A DNA stretch of 64,000 nucleotides from Thauera sp. 2A1 (GTDB taxonomy: Bacteria > Pseudomonadota > Gammaproteobacteria > Burkholderiales > Rhodocyclaceae), in the NCBI RefSeq assembly GCF_009469595.2, contig NZ_SSXV01000001.1, positions 124,001 to 188,000 on the forward strand, written 5' to 3'. The first letter of the stretch is position 1; each line of letters starts with the position of its first letter. Positions 34,381 through 44,481 of the stretch are shown in pieces. The notes under the pieces were generated by a model. It saw only the letters and a list, made by a program, of their open reading frames with translations. It was not told the DNA's origin and did not search any database. A program made the translations under genes and the position numbers.

Positions 34381-34702
34381 CGAGGCGCTTTCCCTCGGTA
34401 AGTGCCCTGAAGAGCAACGAAGACCGCACTTGATTGATCGCAGCGATCTCAGCCCGGGTACGGACGATGATGTCGCACGGAACAGTGAGCCCCCGCAAAG
34501 CACGATGTGCCTTCACCGCGCGTCGGTGAGGTGTTTCATCCGAATCGGGAACGATGACGAGCAGATCGACATCACTTTCCGCGCCCGGAGAGCCCCATGC
34601 GTGAGAGCCGAACAGGATGATCTGGTCCGGGTGAAGATCGGCGGTGATACGTCGTGAGATTTCCTGAAGGATTTCTGGGCTCAGCATGGGTTGAAGTCTC
34701 AT
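34373..34702 (-). CDS. MNT-domain nucleotidyltransferase (putative antitoxin)
   Basis: ATG 34702 gives 109 residues; ATG 34687 (MLSPEILQEISRR) is also possible and neither has a clear ribosome-binding site. HPDQIILFGSHAWGSPGAES then DVDLLVIVPD is the minimal nucleotidyltransferase motif GSx10DxD. It is upstream of and overlaps the HEPN gene by eight bases, forming the second MNT/HEPN pair of the window. It lies 75 bp downstream of the acyl-CoA ligase on the same strand. Confidence 0.82.
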   Translation of the reverse strand: MRLQPMLSPEILQEISRRITADLHPDQIILFGSHAWGSPGAESDVDLLVIVPDSDETPHRRAVKAHRALRGLTVPCDIIVRTRAEIAAINQVRSSLLFRALTEGKRLDA

Positions 34703-34777
34703 CGAAGCTGCTGCAAATGTTAACACCATGAGCGCCGAAAGCCGCGACGGTGACACGGATTGCTGCCAGGTCCGCTC

Positions 34778-36361
34778 CTACGGCAAGCCCCCCGCCAGCG
34801 CCTTCCGGTCTATCTTCCCGTTCGGGTTGCGCGGCAGCGCGCCCTCTCGCACCTCGATGTGCGCCGGCACCATGTAGGCGGGCATGCGCTTGCGGCATTC
34901 GGCCAGCAGCGCGGCGCTGTCGAGCGTGGCGCCGGGCGGTGGCGTGACGACGGCGACGATGGCCTGGCCCAGGGTGTCGTGCGCCACGCCGAAGGCAGCG
35001 CATTCGCCGACCTGCGCGGTGGCGTAGAGGATTTCCTCCACCTCGTTGGGGCTGACGCGGTAGCCGGAGGTCTTGATCATCTCGTCGCGGCGGCCGATGA
35101 AGTAGAGGAAGCCGTCCTCGTCGCGGCGCACCGTGTCGCCCGAATAGACGGCGATCTCCGGCAGCACCAGGCCGCTGTCGCGGCCCGCGATGGCGGCGGG
35201 CAGCGGGCGGTAGCGCTCGGCGGTCTTCTCCGGGTCGTTCCAGTAGCCCATGCCGACCAGCGCGCCGCGCTGCACCAGCTCGCCCGGTTCGTTGGGCGCG
35301 CATTCGCTGCCGTCCTCGCGCAGCACCAGCACTTCGGCGTTCGGGATGGCCTTGCCGATGGAGTCCGGCCGGCGATCGACTTCCTCCGGCGGCAGGTAGG
35401 TGGCGCGGAAGGCTTCGGTGAGGCCGTACATCAGGAAAGGCCGGGTGCGCGGCAGGCGCGCGCGCAGCGCGGCGAGTGTCTCGCGCGGCATGCGCCCGCC
35501 GGTGTTGGCGATGTAGCGCAGGTGCTCCGTGACGCCATCGGGCCAGTCGAGCTGCGCGAGCTGTATCCAAAGCGGCGGCACTGCAGTGAGGCCGGTAACC
35601 TGCTCGCGCACCACCGCGTTGAGCACGTCGCGCGGTAGCAGGTAATTGAGCAGCACCACGCGGGCGCCGGCGTGAAAGGCGGTGGTGAGCTGCGAGAAGC
35701 CTGCGTCGAAGGACAGCGGCAGCGCGGCGAGCAGGGTGTCGCCGGCGTGGTTGCCGAGATAGCTCGCCACGCTCTGCGCACCCATCACCATGTTGCGATG
35801 CGACAACACCACGCCCTTGGGCCGTCCGGTGCTGCCCGAGGTGTACAGGATGGCGGTCATGTCGGTGTCGATGACGCGGTGACCGGCGCGCGCGGGCGCG
35901 TCGGCGAGCGCGCGCCAGCGGTGCACCGAGGCGCCTTCCACCGCGGGGATCTCCTTGGGTTCGCCGACCACCACGACCTGGCGCAGGTCGTGGCAGGTGG
36001 CCAGCACCGGCTGCAGCAGCGCGAGGCGCTCGGCGCTGGTGACGAGCACGCGCACGTTGCAGTCGCGCAGGATGTAGCCCACCTGGTCGGGCTTGAGCAG
36101 CGGATTGACCGGCACGAAGGCCCCGCCCGCAGCCGCCGCGCCGAAGCAGGCCGCGACGAATTCCGGACGTTTCTCCAGATACACCGCGACCCTCTCCGCG
36201 CGTGCGAGATCGAGTGCGATGAGCCCCGACGCGAAGCGTTCGCACTGTGCGGCGAGCTCGCCGTAGCTCAGCGCGAGGGCGCCGCTGGTGAGCGCGACGC
36301 GCTCGGCAGCGTGGTCGGCGGAGGCCTGGATGAGCTCGTGAAGGAGGTTTGTCTGGCGCAT
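34778..36361 (-). CDS. AMP-forming acyl-CoA ligase, exosortase A system-associated
   Basis: A 527-residue ANL-superfamily enzyme. TAILYTSGSTGRPKGVVLSH is the AMP/phosphate-binding motif A3, MYGLTEAFRATYLPPEE motif A5, and SGDTVRRDEDGFLYFIGRRDEMIKTSGYRVSPNEVEE motifs A7/A8; PNGKIDRKAL at the C-terminus holds the catalytic Lys of A10. It should activate an acid as acyl-adenylate and load CoA or the carrier protein encoded divergently at 36526. The trio ligase/ACP/PLP decarboxylase is a known companion of XrtA/PEP-CTERM loci; exosortase itself is not in this window. Confidence 0.88.
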   Translation of the reverse strand: MRQTNLLHELIQASADHAAERVALTSGALALSYGELAAQCERFASGLIALDLARAERVAVYLEKRPEFVAACFGAAAAGGAFVPVNPLLKPDQVGYILRDCNVRVLVTSAERLALLQPVLATCHDLRQVVVVGEPKEIPAVEGASVHRWRALADAPARAGHRVIDTDMTAILYTSGSTGRPKGVVLSHRNMVMGAQSVASYLGNHAGDTLLAALPLSFDAGFSQLTTAFHAGARVVLLNYLLPRDVLNAVVREQVTGLTAVPPLWIQLAQLDWPDGVTEHLRYIANTGGRMPRETLAALRARLPRTRPFLMYGLTEAFRATYLPPEEVDRRPDSIGKAIPNAEVLVLREDGSECAPNEPGELVQRGALVGMGYWNDPEKTAERYRPLPAAIAGRDSGLVLPEIAVYSGDTVRRDEDGFLYFIGRRDEMIKTSGYRVSPNEVEEILYATAQVGECAAFGVAHDTLGQAIVAVVTPPPGATLDSAALLAECRKRMPAYMVPAHIEVREGALPRNPNGKIDRKALAGGLP

Positions 36362-36525
36362 CGTCTGGAAGTAGTCGGGTTGGTGTCACGCGAGCCTGAG
36401 TATAATGCGGCGGTTTTGACGCCGGTCCGGTGGCTTGCGGGGCGATGGCCCAGGTTCCTTTCGCTGCAGGGGGAGGGAGAAGAGAAGCCGGGCGTCCATG
36501 ATTTGGGGTTTGGAGAGCTGTTCCC

Positions 36526-36777
36526 TTGAAGATCCAGGAAGAAATCCTGTCGCTGCTCGACGACACGCTGAGCCTGAACGGCCGCGGCCTGAGCTTCGAC
36601 GCCGATACCGCGCTGCTGGGCAGCCTGCCGGAGCTCGACTCCATGGCGGTGATCGCGGTGATCCACGCCATCGAGGAGCGCTTCGGCATCGCCGTGCCGG
36701 ACGACGAGATCGACGGCAGTTCGTTCGCCACCGTCGGCACGGTGGTGGAATTCGTCAGCCGCTTGTCGGCGCGCTGA
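36526..36777 (+). CDS. Acyl carrier protein, exosortase A system-associated
   Basis: An 83-residue ACP starting at TTG 36526 (MKIQEEILSLLDDTLSLNGRG); no in-frame ATG exists that keeps helix I, and a GGAGAG lies about 9 bases upstream. SLPELDSMAVIAVIHAIEERFGI contains the phosphopantetheine Ser39 in the DSM motif. It is divergent from the AMP-forming ligase, sharing a 164-bp intergenic region that must hold both promoters. It would carry the acyl group activated by that ligase. Confidence 0.85.
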   Translation: MKIQEEILSLLDDTLSLNGRGLSFDADTALLGSLPELDSMAVIAVIHAIEERFGIAVPDDEIDGSSFATVGTVVEFVSRLSAR

Positions 36778-36800
36778 TGCGGCGATCGTGGACGGGCGGG

Positions 36801-36867
36801 TCGCGGTCGAGCCCGCTCCTGCACGAAGCGGGCGCTCCGGCGTCGTAGGAGCGGGCTCGACCGCGAT
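36801..36867. repeat. REP-like inverted pair (family 2)
   Basis: Complement copy at 36801-36822 (TCGCGGTCGAGCCCGCTCCT...) and direct copy at 36845-36867 (GTAGGAGCGGGCTCGACCGC...), with a matched change (GCTCGA for GCTTGA) in both. It sits between the ACP stop and the SLC13 stop; the first base of the SLC13 stop triplet (36867-36869) is the last base of the element. Confidence 0.8.
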
Positions 36868-38603
36868 CAGCCTTTCACGAACGGAAAGGCGACCGGCACC
36901 AATGTCAGCACGCCGATGCCGAAGGTCAGGCTCACCGGCAGGCCGGCGCGGATGAAGTCGGCCATGCGGTAGCGCCCGGCCGAATACACCATCAGGTGGG
37001 TCTGGTAGCCGAAGGGGATGAGGAAGCCGGCGCTCGCGCCGTAGGCGACGATCATCACGAAGGGCGTCGGGTCCACGCCGAAGGCGCGTGCGGTGGTCAG
37101 CGCGATCGGAAAGGCGAGCGCGGCGGCGGCGTTGTTGGTGATGAGTTCGGTCAGCGCCACGGTCATCAGGTACACGCCGACGAAGGCGCCCATCACGCCG
37201 TAGTCGGCGAAGGCGGCGCGCATCCAGCCCGCCATCAGTTCGGCGGCGCCGGAATTCTCCAGCACCTTGGCCATCGCCAGCGACGAGCCTATCGTCACCA
37301 GCAGCTCGAACGGGAAACGCCGCCGCATCTCGCCCAGGGTCAGCAATCGGCTGGCGAGCAGGGCGGCCATCAGCAGCAGCAGGCCGTCGAACAACGACAG
37401 CCACTCCAGCGCCGACAGCGCGATCACCGCGGCAAAACCGGACAGAGCCGCCGTGCTCTGTCCTGAGGTCAGCTTGGGCCGCACGCCCTGGCCGTTGAGC
37501 ACGTGGAAATTGCGGTCGAGGTTGCGGTGCTGGAAGAAATCCGGGCCTGCGGCGAGCAGCAGGCAGTCGCCCACGCGCAGCGGAATGCGGCCGAGCTGGC
37601 CGGCGATGCGCTTGTCGCCGCGGCGGATGCCGACCACGCCGGCGTCGAACATGGTGCGGAAATCCACCTCGCGCAGCGTACGGTTGGCCAGTTCCGACTG
37701 GCTGGAGACGACCACTTCCACCAGGTTGGACTTCAGCAGCTTGTCCGCCCGTGCGCCGAACACGTGCAGGCCGGGAAAGCGCTGCAGTGCCTGCACCCGC
37801 CGCACTTCACCGGTGAACACCAGCAGGTCGCCTTCCTGCAGCACTTCCTCGGGGCCGACCGGCGACACCAGGCGGTCGCCGCGCTCGATCTCGAGCAGGA
37901 ACAGGCCTTCGAGGTTGCGCATCTGGTTCTGCTCGATGCTGCGGCCGGCGAGCACCGAGCCCGGCATCACCCGCGCCTCGAGGAAGTAAGGGCTGCCGGC
38001 CTCGCTGTCGCCCGGCGGATGGGCCGGCAGAAGCCGGTTGGTGAGCGCCATGACGGCGATGCAGGCGATGGCCACCGGCACGCCGACGATGGAGAACTGG
38101 AACATCTCCAGCGGCGGCAGGCCGGCGCCGACGGCGAAGGAGTTCACCACCAGGTTGGTGGAGGTGCCCACCAGCGTGGTGATGCCGCCCAGGATTGCGG
38201 CGTACGACAGGGGGATCAGCAGCCGCGAGGCCGGCTGCAGGCGCTGGCGGCTGACCATGCCGAGCAGGGCGCCGACGACGGCGGTGTTGTTCATGAAGGC
38301 CGACAGCACGACCGCGAAGCCTGACAGCCGCAGCATGGCGACTGCGGTGCTGCCCTTGAGCAAGGCGTCGGACAGGCGGTCGAGCAGCGGCGAGCGCTCC
38401 AGCGTCAGCGACACCAGCAGCAGCAGGATCAGGGTGGCCAGCGCCGGGTTGGTGAAGCTGGAGAGCAGGGACCCCTGGTCGACCCAGCCGAGGAGGTAAT
38501 ACGACGCGGCGCAGCCGGCGAACAGCACCGCAGGGCTGATGCGGCCGTGGATGAGCAGCGCCAGCAGCAGTGCGATGGAGCCGAGGACGAGATAGGCCGT
38601 CAT
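36867..38603 (-). CDS. SLC13/DASS-family permease with RCK_C (TrkA-C) domains
   Basis: A 578-residue polytopic protein. N-terminal and C-terminal membrane halves (GSIALLLALLIHGRI; FMNNTAVVGALLGMV; NNAAAALAFPIALTTARAFG with the repeated NNT/NNA helix-pin motif) flank a cytosolic insert of about 200 residues holding two TrkA-C/RCK_C units (EVVVSSQSELANRTLREVDFR). This is the layout of SLC13-like transporters of sulfate, dicarboxylate or other anions. Because it lies next to cysQ and close to cysD-cysNC, sulfate is a reasonable substrate, but this is inference. Confidence 0.82.
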   Translation of the reverse strand: MTAYLVLGSIALLLALLIHGRISPAVLFAGCAASYYLLGWVDQGSLLSSFTNPALATLILLLLVSLTLERSPLLDRLSDALLKGSTAVAMLRLSGFAVVLSAFMNNTAVVGALLGMVSRQRLQPASRLLIPLSYAAILGGITTLVGTSTNLVVNSFAVGAGLPPLEMFQFSIVGVPVAIACIAVMALTNRLLPAHPPGDSEAGSPYFLEARVMPGSVLAGRSIEQNQMRNLEGLFLLEIERGDRLVSPVGPEEVLQEGDLLVFTGEVRRVQALQRFPGLHVFGARADKLLKSNLVEVVVSSQSELANRTLREVDFRTMFDAGVVGIRRGDKRIAGQLGRIPLRVGDCLLLAAGPDFFQHRNLDRNFHVLNGQGVRPKLTSGQSTAALSGFAAVIALSALEWLSLFDGLLLLMAALLASRLLTLGEMRRRFPFELLVTIGSSLAMAKVLENSGAAELMAGWMRAAFADYGVMGAFVGVYLMTVALTELITNNAAAALAFPIALTTARAFGVDPTPFVMIVAYGASAGFLIPFGYQTHLMVYSAGRYRMADFIRAGLPVSLTFGIGVLTLVPVAFPFVKG

Positions 38604-38637
38604 GCGGGCATGGCGCGGAACCCGGCTTGGTCGCCGG

Positions 38638-39420
<783 letters not shown>

Positions 39421-39603
39421 GACAGAAATCCGGGTTGAATCATGGCAGTCGCCATTTTAGCGATCGCTTTTATATTCAGCGCGGCTCGAACGCGGTTTAA
39501 TAGCGGCCTTCCGGGAAATATTTCCTCTTCGAGTCGAAGTCCGCGGCGCGTGCCAGCCCAAACCGGGCGAGCATGTTCGCACGACCGTACCGCCTTGCAC
39601 GCC

Positions 39604-40521
39604 ATGTCCACTATCAGCCCCATCACGCTCACCCATCTGCAGCGCCTGGAAGCCGAGAGCATCCACATCCTGCGCGAAGTCGTCGCCGAAGCCGACAATC
39701 CGGTCATGCTGTATTCCATCGGCAAGGACAGCGCGGTGATGCTGCACCTGGCGATGAAGGCCTTCTACCCGGCCAGGCCGCCGTTCCCGCTGCTGCATGT
39801 GGATACGCGCTGGAAGTTCCGCGACATGTACGCCTTCCGCGACCGCATGGTGCGCGAGACCGGCATGGACCTGCTGGTGCACATCAACCCCGACGGCGTG
39901 GCGAAGGACATCAACCCCTTCACCCACGGCTCGGCCATCCACACCGACATCATGAAGACCGAGGGCCTCAAGCAGGCGCTCGACAAATACGGCTTCGACG
40001 CGGCCTTCGGCGGCGCGCGCCGCGACGAGGAAAAGTCCCGCGCCAAGGAGCGCGTGTTCTCGTTCCGCACCGCCGGCCACCGCTGGGACCCGAAGAGCCA
40101 GCGTCCCGAATTGTGGAAGCTGTACAACGCGCGCAAGCACAAGGGCGAGTCGATGCGGGTGTTCCCGCTGTCGAACTGGACCGAGCTCGACATCTGGCAA
40201 TACATCTACCTCGAGAACGTGCCCATCGTGCCGCTGTACTACGCGGCCGAGCGCCCGGTGGTCGAGCGTGACGGCACGCTGATCATGGTCGACGACGAGC
40301 GCATGCCCTTGAAACCGGGCGAAGTGCCGATGATGAAGAAGGTGCGTTTCCGCACCCTGGGCTGCTACCCGCTGACCGGCGCGGTGGAGTCCGAAGCCGA
40401 CACGCTGCCGGCGATCATCCAGGAAATGCTGCTGACGAAAACGTCCGAGCGCCAGGGCCGGGTGATCGACCACGATTCGGCCGGCTCGATGGAGAAGAAG
40501 AAACAGGAGGGCTACTTCTAA
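39604..40521 (+). CDS. cysD: Sulfate adenylyltransferase subunit 2
   Basis: From ATG 39604 the protein has 305 residues ([20 protein letters not shown]...); the longer frame upstream is not family-like. [20 protein letters not shown] is the PP-loop of the CysD family, and [20 protein letters not shown] plus [20 protein letters not shown] are conserved. Together with the GTPase subunit CysN it forms APS from ATP and sulfate. Its TAA is immediately followed by the ATG of cysNC (no intergenic base). Confidence 0.96.
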   Translation: MSTISPITLTHLQRLEAESIHILREVVAEADNPVMLYSIGKDSAVMLHLAMKAFYPARPPFPLLHVDTRWKFRDMYAFRDRMVRETGMDLLVHINPDGVAKDINPFTHGSAIHTDIMKTEGLKQALDKYGFDAAFGGARRDEEKSRAKERVFSFRTAGHRWDPKSQRPELWKLYNARKHKGESMRVFPLSNWTELDIWQYIYLENVPIVPLYYAAERPVVERDGTLIMVDDERMPLKPGEVPMMKKVRFRTLGCYPLTGAVESEADTLPAIIQEMLLTKTSERQGRVIDHDSAGSMEKKKQEGYF

Positions 40522-42438
40522 ATGGCACACGTATCGGATCTGATCGCCACCGACATCGAGCAGTACCTGAAGGCGCACGAGAACAAGAGCCTGCTGCGCT
40601 TCATCACCTGCGGCAGCGTGGACGACGGCAAGAGCACGCTGATCGGCCGCCTGCTGTTTGAGTCGAAGATGCTGTTCGAGGACCAGTTGGCCGCGGTGGA
40701 AGCGGACTCGAAGAAGTGGGGCACGCAGGGCGATGCGATCGACTTCGCGCTGCTGGTCGATGGCCTGGCCGCCGAGCGCGAGCAGGGCATCACCATCGAC
40801 GTGGCCTACCGCTTCTTCTCCACCGACAAGCGCAAGTTCATCGTCGCCGACACCCCGGGCCATGAGCAGTACACCCGCAACATGGTCACCGGTGCGTCGA
40901 CGGCCGACGTCGCGATCCTGATGGTCGATGCGCGCAAGGGCATCCTGACCCAGACGCGGCGCCACAGCTACCTGGTGTCGCTGCTGGGGATCCGCCACAT
41001 CGTGGTGGCGATCAACAAGATGGACCTGGTCGATTACTCGGAGAAGACCTTCCGCCAGATCGTCGAGGACTATTCCGCCTTCGCCCGCCAACTCGGTCTG
41101 CAGGAAGTGACCTTCATCCCGATGTCGGCTTTCAAGGGCGACAACATCATCGAGCCGAGCAACGCGATGCCGTGGTACCACGGCACCACGCTGATGGGTT
41201 ACCTGGAGACGGTGGAGATCGACGACGCGCGCATGCAGCGCGAGCCGTTCCGCCTGCCGGTGCAGTGGGTGAACCGCCCGAACCTGGATTTCCGCGGCTT
41301 TGCCGGCCAGGTGGCGAGCGGCGTGATCCGCCCCGGCGACCGCATCCGCGTGCAGCCGTCGGGCCGCCAGAGCACGGTGGCACGCATCGTCACCCGTGAC
41401 GGCGACCTGGCGCAGGCGGTGGCGGGGCAGTCGATCACGTTGACGCTGGCCGACGAGATCGACATCTCGCGCGGCGACGTCATCTCCACGGTGGACGCGC
41501 CTGCGGAAGTGGCCGACCAGTTCGAGACCACGCTGGTGTGGATGCACGACGAGCCCATGCTGCCCGGCCGCCCCTACCTGATGAAGATCGGCGCCAAGAC
41601 GGTGACGGCGACGATCACCGAGATCAAGCACCAGGTGAACGTCAACACGCTGGAGCACATTGCCGCCAAGAAGCTGGAGCTGAACGGCATCGCCGAGTGC
41701 AACCTCAGCCTGGACCGGCCGATCGCCTTCGACGCCTACGCACACAACCGCGACACCGGCGGCTTCATCCTGGTCGATCGCCTGTCCAACAACACCGTGG
41801 GCGCGGGCATGATCAACTTCGCGCTGCGCCGCGCGCACAACATCCACTTCCAGCATGTGGATGTGGACAAGGCTGCGCGTGCCGCGATGAAGGGGCAGAA
41901 GGGCTGCGTGCTGTGGCTTACCGGCCTGTCCGGCGCGGGCAAGTCGACCATCGCCAACATGGTCGAGAAGAAGCTGCATGCGATGGGCCGCCACACCTAT
42001 CTGCTCGACGGCGACAACGTGCGCCACGGGCTGAACAAGGACCTGGGCTTCACCGACGCCGACCGCGTGGAGAACATCCGCCGCGTCGCCGAGGTGGCCA
42101 AGCTGATGGTGGATGCCGGCCTCATCGTCATGACCGCCTTCATCTCGCCCTTCCGCTCCGAGCGCCGCATGGCGCGCGGCCTGCTGGAGGCGGACGAGTT
42201 CGTCGAGATCCACGTCGCCACGCCGCTGGCAGTGGCCGAGGAGCGCGACCCCAAGGGGCTGTACAAGAAGGCGCGCCGCGGCGAGCTGAAGAACTTCACC
42301 GGCATCGACTCGCCCTACGAGGCGCCGGAGACACCCGAGGTGCGCGTCGACACGTCAACGTGCAGCGTCGAGGAAGCCGCCGACCAGGTGCTGGCTTACC
42401 TGGGGCAGCACGGCCTCATCGCCGACCGCGAACCCTGA
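40522..42438 (+). CDS. cysNC: Bifunctional sulfate adenylyltransferase subunit 1 / adenylylsulfate kinase
   Basis: A 638-residue fusion. The CysN part has the GTPase motifs GSVDDGKST (31-39), [12 protein letters not shown], and an elongation-factor-like barrel. The CysC part begins near residue 455, with [15 protein letters not shown] (P-loop about 468-476), [15 protein letters not shown] and [14 protein letters not shown]. Both domains look intact. With CysD it makes APS and then PAPS, the sulfate donor for the sulfotransferase at 12.5 kb or for assimilation. REP-like elements follow the stop. Confidence 0.96.
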   Translation: MAHVSDLIATDIEQYLKAHENKSLLRFITCGSVDDGKSTLIGRLLFESKMLFEDQLAAVEADSKKWGTQGDAIDFALLVDGLAAEREQGITIDVAYRFFSTDKRKFIVADTPGHEQYTRNMVTGASTADVAILMVDARKGILTQTRRHSYLVSLLGIRHIVVAINKMDLVDYSEKTFRQIVEDYSAFARQLGLQEVTFIPMSAFKGDNIIEPSNAMPWYHGTTLMGYLETVEIDDARMQREPFRLPVQWVNRPNLDFRGFAGQVASGVIRPGDRIRVQPSGRQSTVARIVTRDGDLAQAVAGQSITLTLADEIDISRGDVISTVDAPAEVADQFETTLVWMHDEPMLPGRPYLMKIGAKTVTATITEIKHQVNVNTLEHIAAKKLELNGIAECNLSLDRPIAFDAYAHNRDTGGFILVDRLSNNTVGAGMINFALRRAHNIHFQHVDVDKAARAAMKGQKGCVLWLTGLSGAGKSTIANMVEKKLHAMGRHTYLLDGDNVRHGLNKDLGFTDADRVENIRRVAEVAKLMVDAGLIVMTAFISPFRSERRMARGLLEADEFVEIHVATPLAVAEERDPKGLYKKARRGELKNFTGIDSPYEAPETPEVRVDTSTCSVEEAADQVLAYLGQHGLIADREP

Positions 42439-42454
42439 TCCTGCCGCGTCGCCT

Positions 42455-42551
42455 GTAGGAGCGGGCTTGACCGCAATATCGGCCGACGTTTTTTGTAGGA
42501 GCGGGCTTGACCGCGACTTCGCCCGCCGGTCGCGGTCAAGCCCGCTCCTAC
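42455..42551. repeat. REP-like cluster (family 2), three copies
   Basis: Direct copies at 42455-42477 and 42495-42517 (GTAGGAGCGGGCTTGACCGC...) and a complement copy at 42530-42551. The last two form a large hairpin. The TAG stop of the exporter gene (42548-42550) is formed inside the complement copy, as the CTAC of its 3' end. The cluster fills the gap between two convergent genes and may act in termination or mRNA stability. Confidence 0.8.
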
Positions 42552-43990
42552 AGGGGCTGCGCGTCCTGGCGGTGCGGGGGCTGCGCCTTCATCAGGCAGG
42601 CCGCCATCAGCGCGATCAGGAACACCCCCGCGACCAGCATGAAGCCGTCCGCATAGGCGGCGGCGACGCCGTCCGCCGCGCCGGCGTACACCGTCTCGCG
42701 CCACGACACGAATACCGCCGACATGGCGATGCCCAGCACGCCGCCCAGTTGGCGCATGTAGCTGATCACCACCGACGACTGGCCGAGATGGTGCGGCTCC
42801 AGGTGCTTCAGCGTGGCCAGGCTCAGTGCCGGCAGCACCAGGCCCAGGCCGATGCGGCCGAGGACGGTGGCGGTGATGATCTCCGGATAGGTGATGTGCG
42901 CTGCCACCAAGCTGAAGAACACGAACGACAAGCAGAACAGCGCCAGGCCGGCGATGGTCACGCCTTGCGGTGAATGGCGGTCGGCCATGCGCCCGGCCAG
43001 CGGGATGGTGAGCGCCAGCACGATGCCCGACGGCAGCAACGCCGTGCCCGCGGCGGTGGCGGAGAAATGCTGCGCGTGCTGCAGGAACACCGGAATCAGG
43101 TAGGACGAACCGAACAGGCCGAAGCCGTAGGCGAAGGACACCACCGTGCCCATCGAAAACGAGCGGCGGCGGAACAGCCCCAGGCTGATGATGGGATGGC
43201 GCGCCTTGCGTGCATGCAGCACGAAGGCGCCCACCGCCAGCGCCGCGAAGCCGAACTGCAGTAGCGTCCAGCCCGCGGCGGGGCCGCTGTGCTGCAGGCT
43301 GGCGATGCCCTCGACGATCGCCAGGGTGGATACCGTCAGCAAGGCCACGCCCAGCCAGTCGAAATCACGGCGCACGATCTCGCGCGGCAGCGGCAGCAGG
43401 TAGAGGCCGAGCGCGCCGGCCAGCAGGCACGCCGGGAGATTGATCAGGAAGATGGCCGGCCAGCCGAAGTGGTCGAGCAGCAGACCACCCAGGCTGGGCG
43501 CGACGGCCGGCGCCAGCACGATGCCGAAGCCGAGGGTGCCCGAGGCGCGCCCCTGGCCCTTGTCCGGAAACAGGCGCACCACGGCCAGCGTGCCCAGCGG
43601 CTGCAGCACGCCCGCTGCCAGACCTTGCAGGATGCGCATCGCGACGACGAAGGGGTAGCTGGTGGCGAGGCTGCCCGCGATGCTGGTGGCCATGAGCAGC
43701 ACGATGGCGCCGAGGAAGAGCTTGCGGAAGCCGAGGCGGTCGAGGATCCAGGGTGTGGGCAGCATGCCGACGGTCATCGCTGCCATGAAACCCGTCATCG
43801 TCCATTGCACCTGTTCCTGCCCCAGGCCGAAGTCGCGCATCAGTGCGGGGATGGCAACACTGAAGCTGGTGGTGGACAGCACGCCCGCGATCGTGCCGAG
43901 ACCGACTACGAGCAGCACCAGCCACTTGTAGCGCTCCCCGTGGCGTTGGGACAAGCTGTCGAACGAGGCGGCGCGAGGAAGCAGATGCAT
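42548..43990 (-). CDS. MFS drug exporter, DHA2 (14-TMS) family
   Basis: A 480-residue polytopic protein with about 14 helices. The DHA2/QacA-EmrB motifs include LSTTSFSVAIPALMRDFG in helix 1, QVQWTMTGFMAAMTVGMLPTPWILDRLGFRK (motif A region) and MRILQGLAAGVLQPLGTLAVVRLFP (motif B Arg). It is divergent from marR with a 51-bp gap that holds a palindromic operator candidate, so it is probably co-regulated with the emrAB-like genes. Its stop codon is contributed by a REP element. Substrate unknown. Confidence 0.85.
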   Translation of the reverse strand: MHLLPRAASFDSLSQRHGERYKWLVLLVVGLGTIAGVLSTTSFSVAIPALMRDFGLGQEQVQWTMTGFMAAMTVGMLPTPWILDRLGFRKLFLGAIVLLMATSIAGSLATSYPFVVAMRILQGLAAGVLQPLGTLAVVRLFPDKGQGRASGTLGFGIVLAPAVAPSLGGLLLDHFGWPAIFLINLPACLLAGALGLYLLPLPREIVRRDFDWLGVALLTVSTLAIVEGIASLQHSGPAAGWTLLQFGFAALAVGAFVLHARKARHPIISLGLFRRRSFSMGTVVSFAYGFGLFGSSYLIPVFLQHAQHFSATAAGTALLPSGIVLALTIPLAGRMADRHSPQGVTIAGLALFCLSFVFFSLVAAHITYPEIITATVLGRIGLGLVLPALSLATLKHLEPHHLGQSSVVISYMRQLGGVLGIAMSAVFVSWRETVYAGAADGVAAAYADGFMLVAGVFLIALMAACLMKAQPPHRQDAQPL

Positions 43991-44007
43991 GTGGACGAAG
44001 CCTTAGG

Positions 44008-44036
44008 TTGACGGCAATATATTAGCAACAAAATTA
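44008..44036 (+). promoter_or_regulatory. Candidate promoter for marR operon
   Basis: TTGACG at 44008-44013 is a good -35 match; an AT-rich stretch (AAATTA, 44031-44036) follows at 17 bases as a weak -10. This would place the start of transcription at or very near the marR ATG (44042/44051), implying a leaderless or near-leaderless message. Prediction by eye only. Confidence 0.35.
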
Positions 44037-44048
44037 TTAGCATGCTAA
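44037..44048. promoter_or_regulatory. Palindromic operator candidate for the MarR regulator
   Basis: TTAGCATGCTAA is a perfect 12-base palindrome covering the first marR ATG (44042). A half-site (ATTAGCAA) also occurs at 44021-44028. It lies in the 51-bp region shared with the divergent exporter, where a MarR dimer would block both transcription units. Confidence 0.6.
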
Positions 44049-44479
44049 CAATGACCGCCAAGAGGGATGCGTTCGCCGCGCTGCTGTATCGCTGTGCCGT
44101 CGTGTGGCGTGGCCGTGTGGACGAGCAACTGCGCCCACACGGCATGACCTATTCGACCTGGCGCATCCTCAAGCTGCTGCTGGCCGACGAGCAGCGCTAC
44201 AACCAGAGCTGCCTCGCCGCGGGGATCGGGGTCGAGACGCCCACCCTGGTGCGGCTGCTGGACCGGCTGGAGAAGCTCGGACTCGTGCGCCGCCTGCCGG
44301 ATGTGAGCGACCGACGCCAGAAGCACGTCGAGATCACCGCGGACGGCCGCGCGCTGATGGAACAGATCGACGCCGAGGTGATGGACGTGCGGCGGCACAT
44401 GCTGTCCGGTCTCTCCGATGCCGAGTTGCAGGCGGGCATCGAGGTGCTCGACCGGATTCTGCACAATGCCGACACCTGA
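44042..44479 (+). CDS. MarR-family transcriptional regulator
   Basis: A 145-residue winged-helix regulator: GMTYSTWRILKLLLADE, then LAAGIGVETPTLVRLLDRLEKLGLVRRLPDVSDRRQKHVEIT carries the recognition helix and the 'DRR' wing signature. Two starts are possible, 44042 (MLTMTAKRD) and 44051 (MTAKRD); a palindromic operator covers the first. It is followed after two bases by the emrA-like gene, so it probably represses its own efflux operon and the divergent exporter until a ligand binds. Confidence 0.9.
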   Translation: MLTMTAKRDAFAALLYRCAVVWRGRVDEQLRPHGMTYSTWRILKLLLADEQRYNQSCLAAGIGVETPTLVRLLDRLEKLGLVRRLPDVSDRRQKHVEITADGRALMEQIDAEVMDVRRHMLSGLSDAELQAGIEVLDRILHNADT

Positions 44480-44481
44480 AC

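Noticed and set aside
39457-42213. 918-residue minus-strand frame opposite cysD-cysNC
   Set aside because: His/Arg/Asp-rich shadow of two unmistakable genes.
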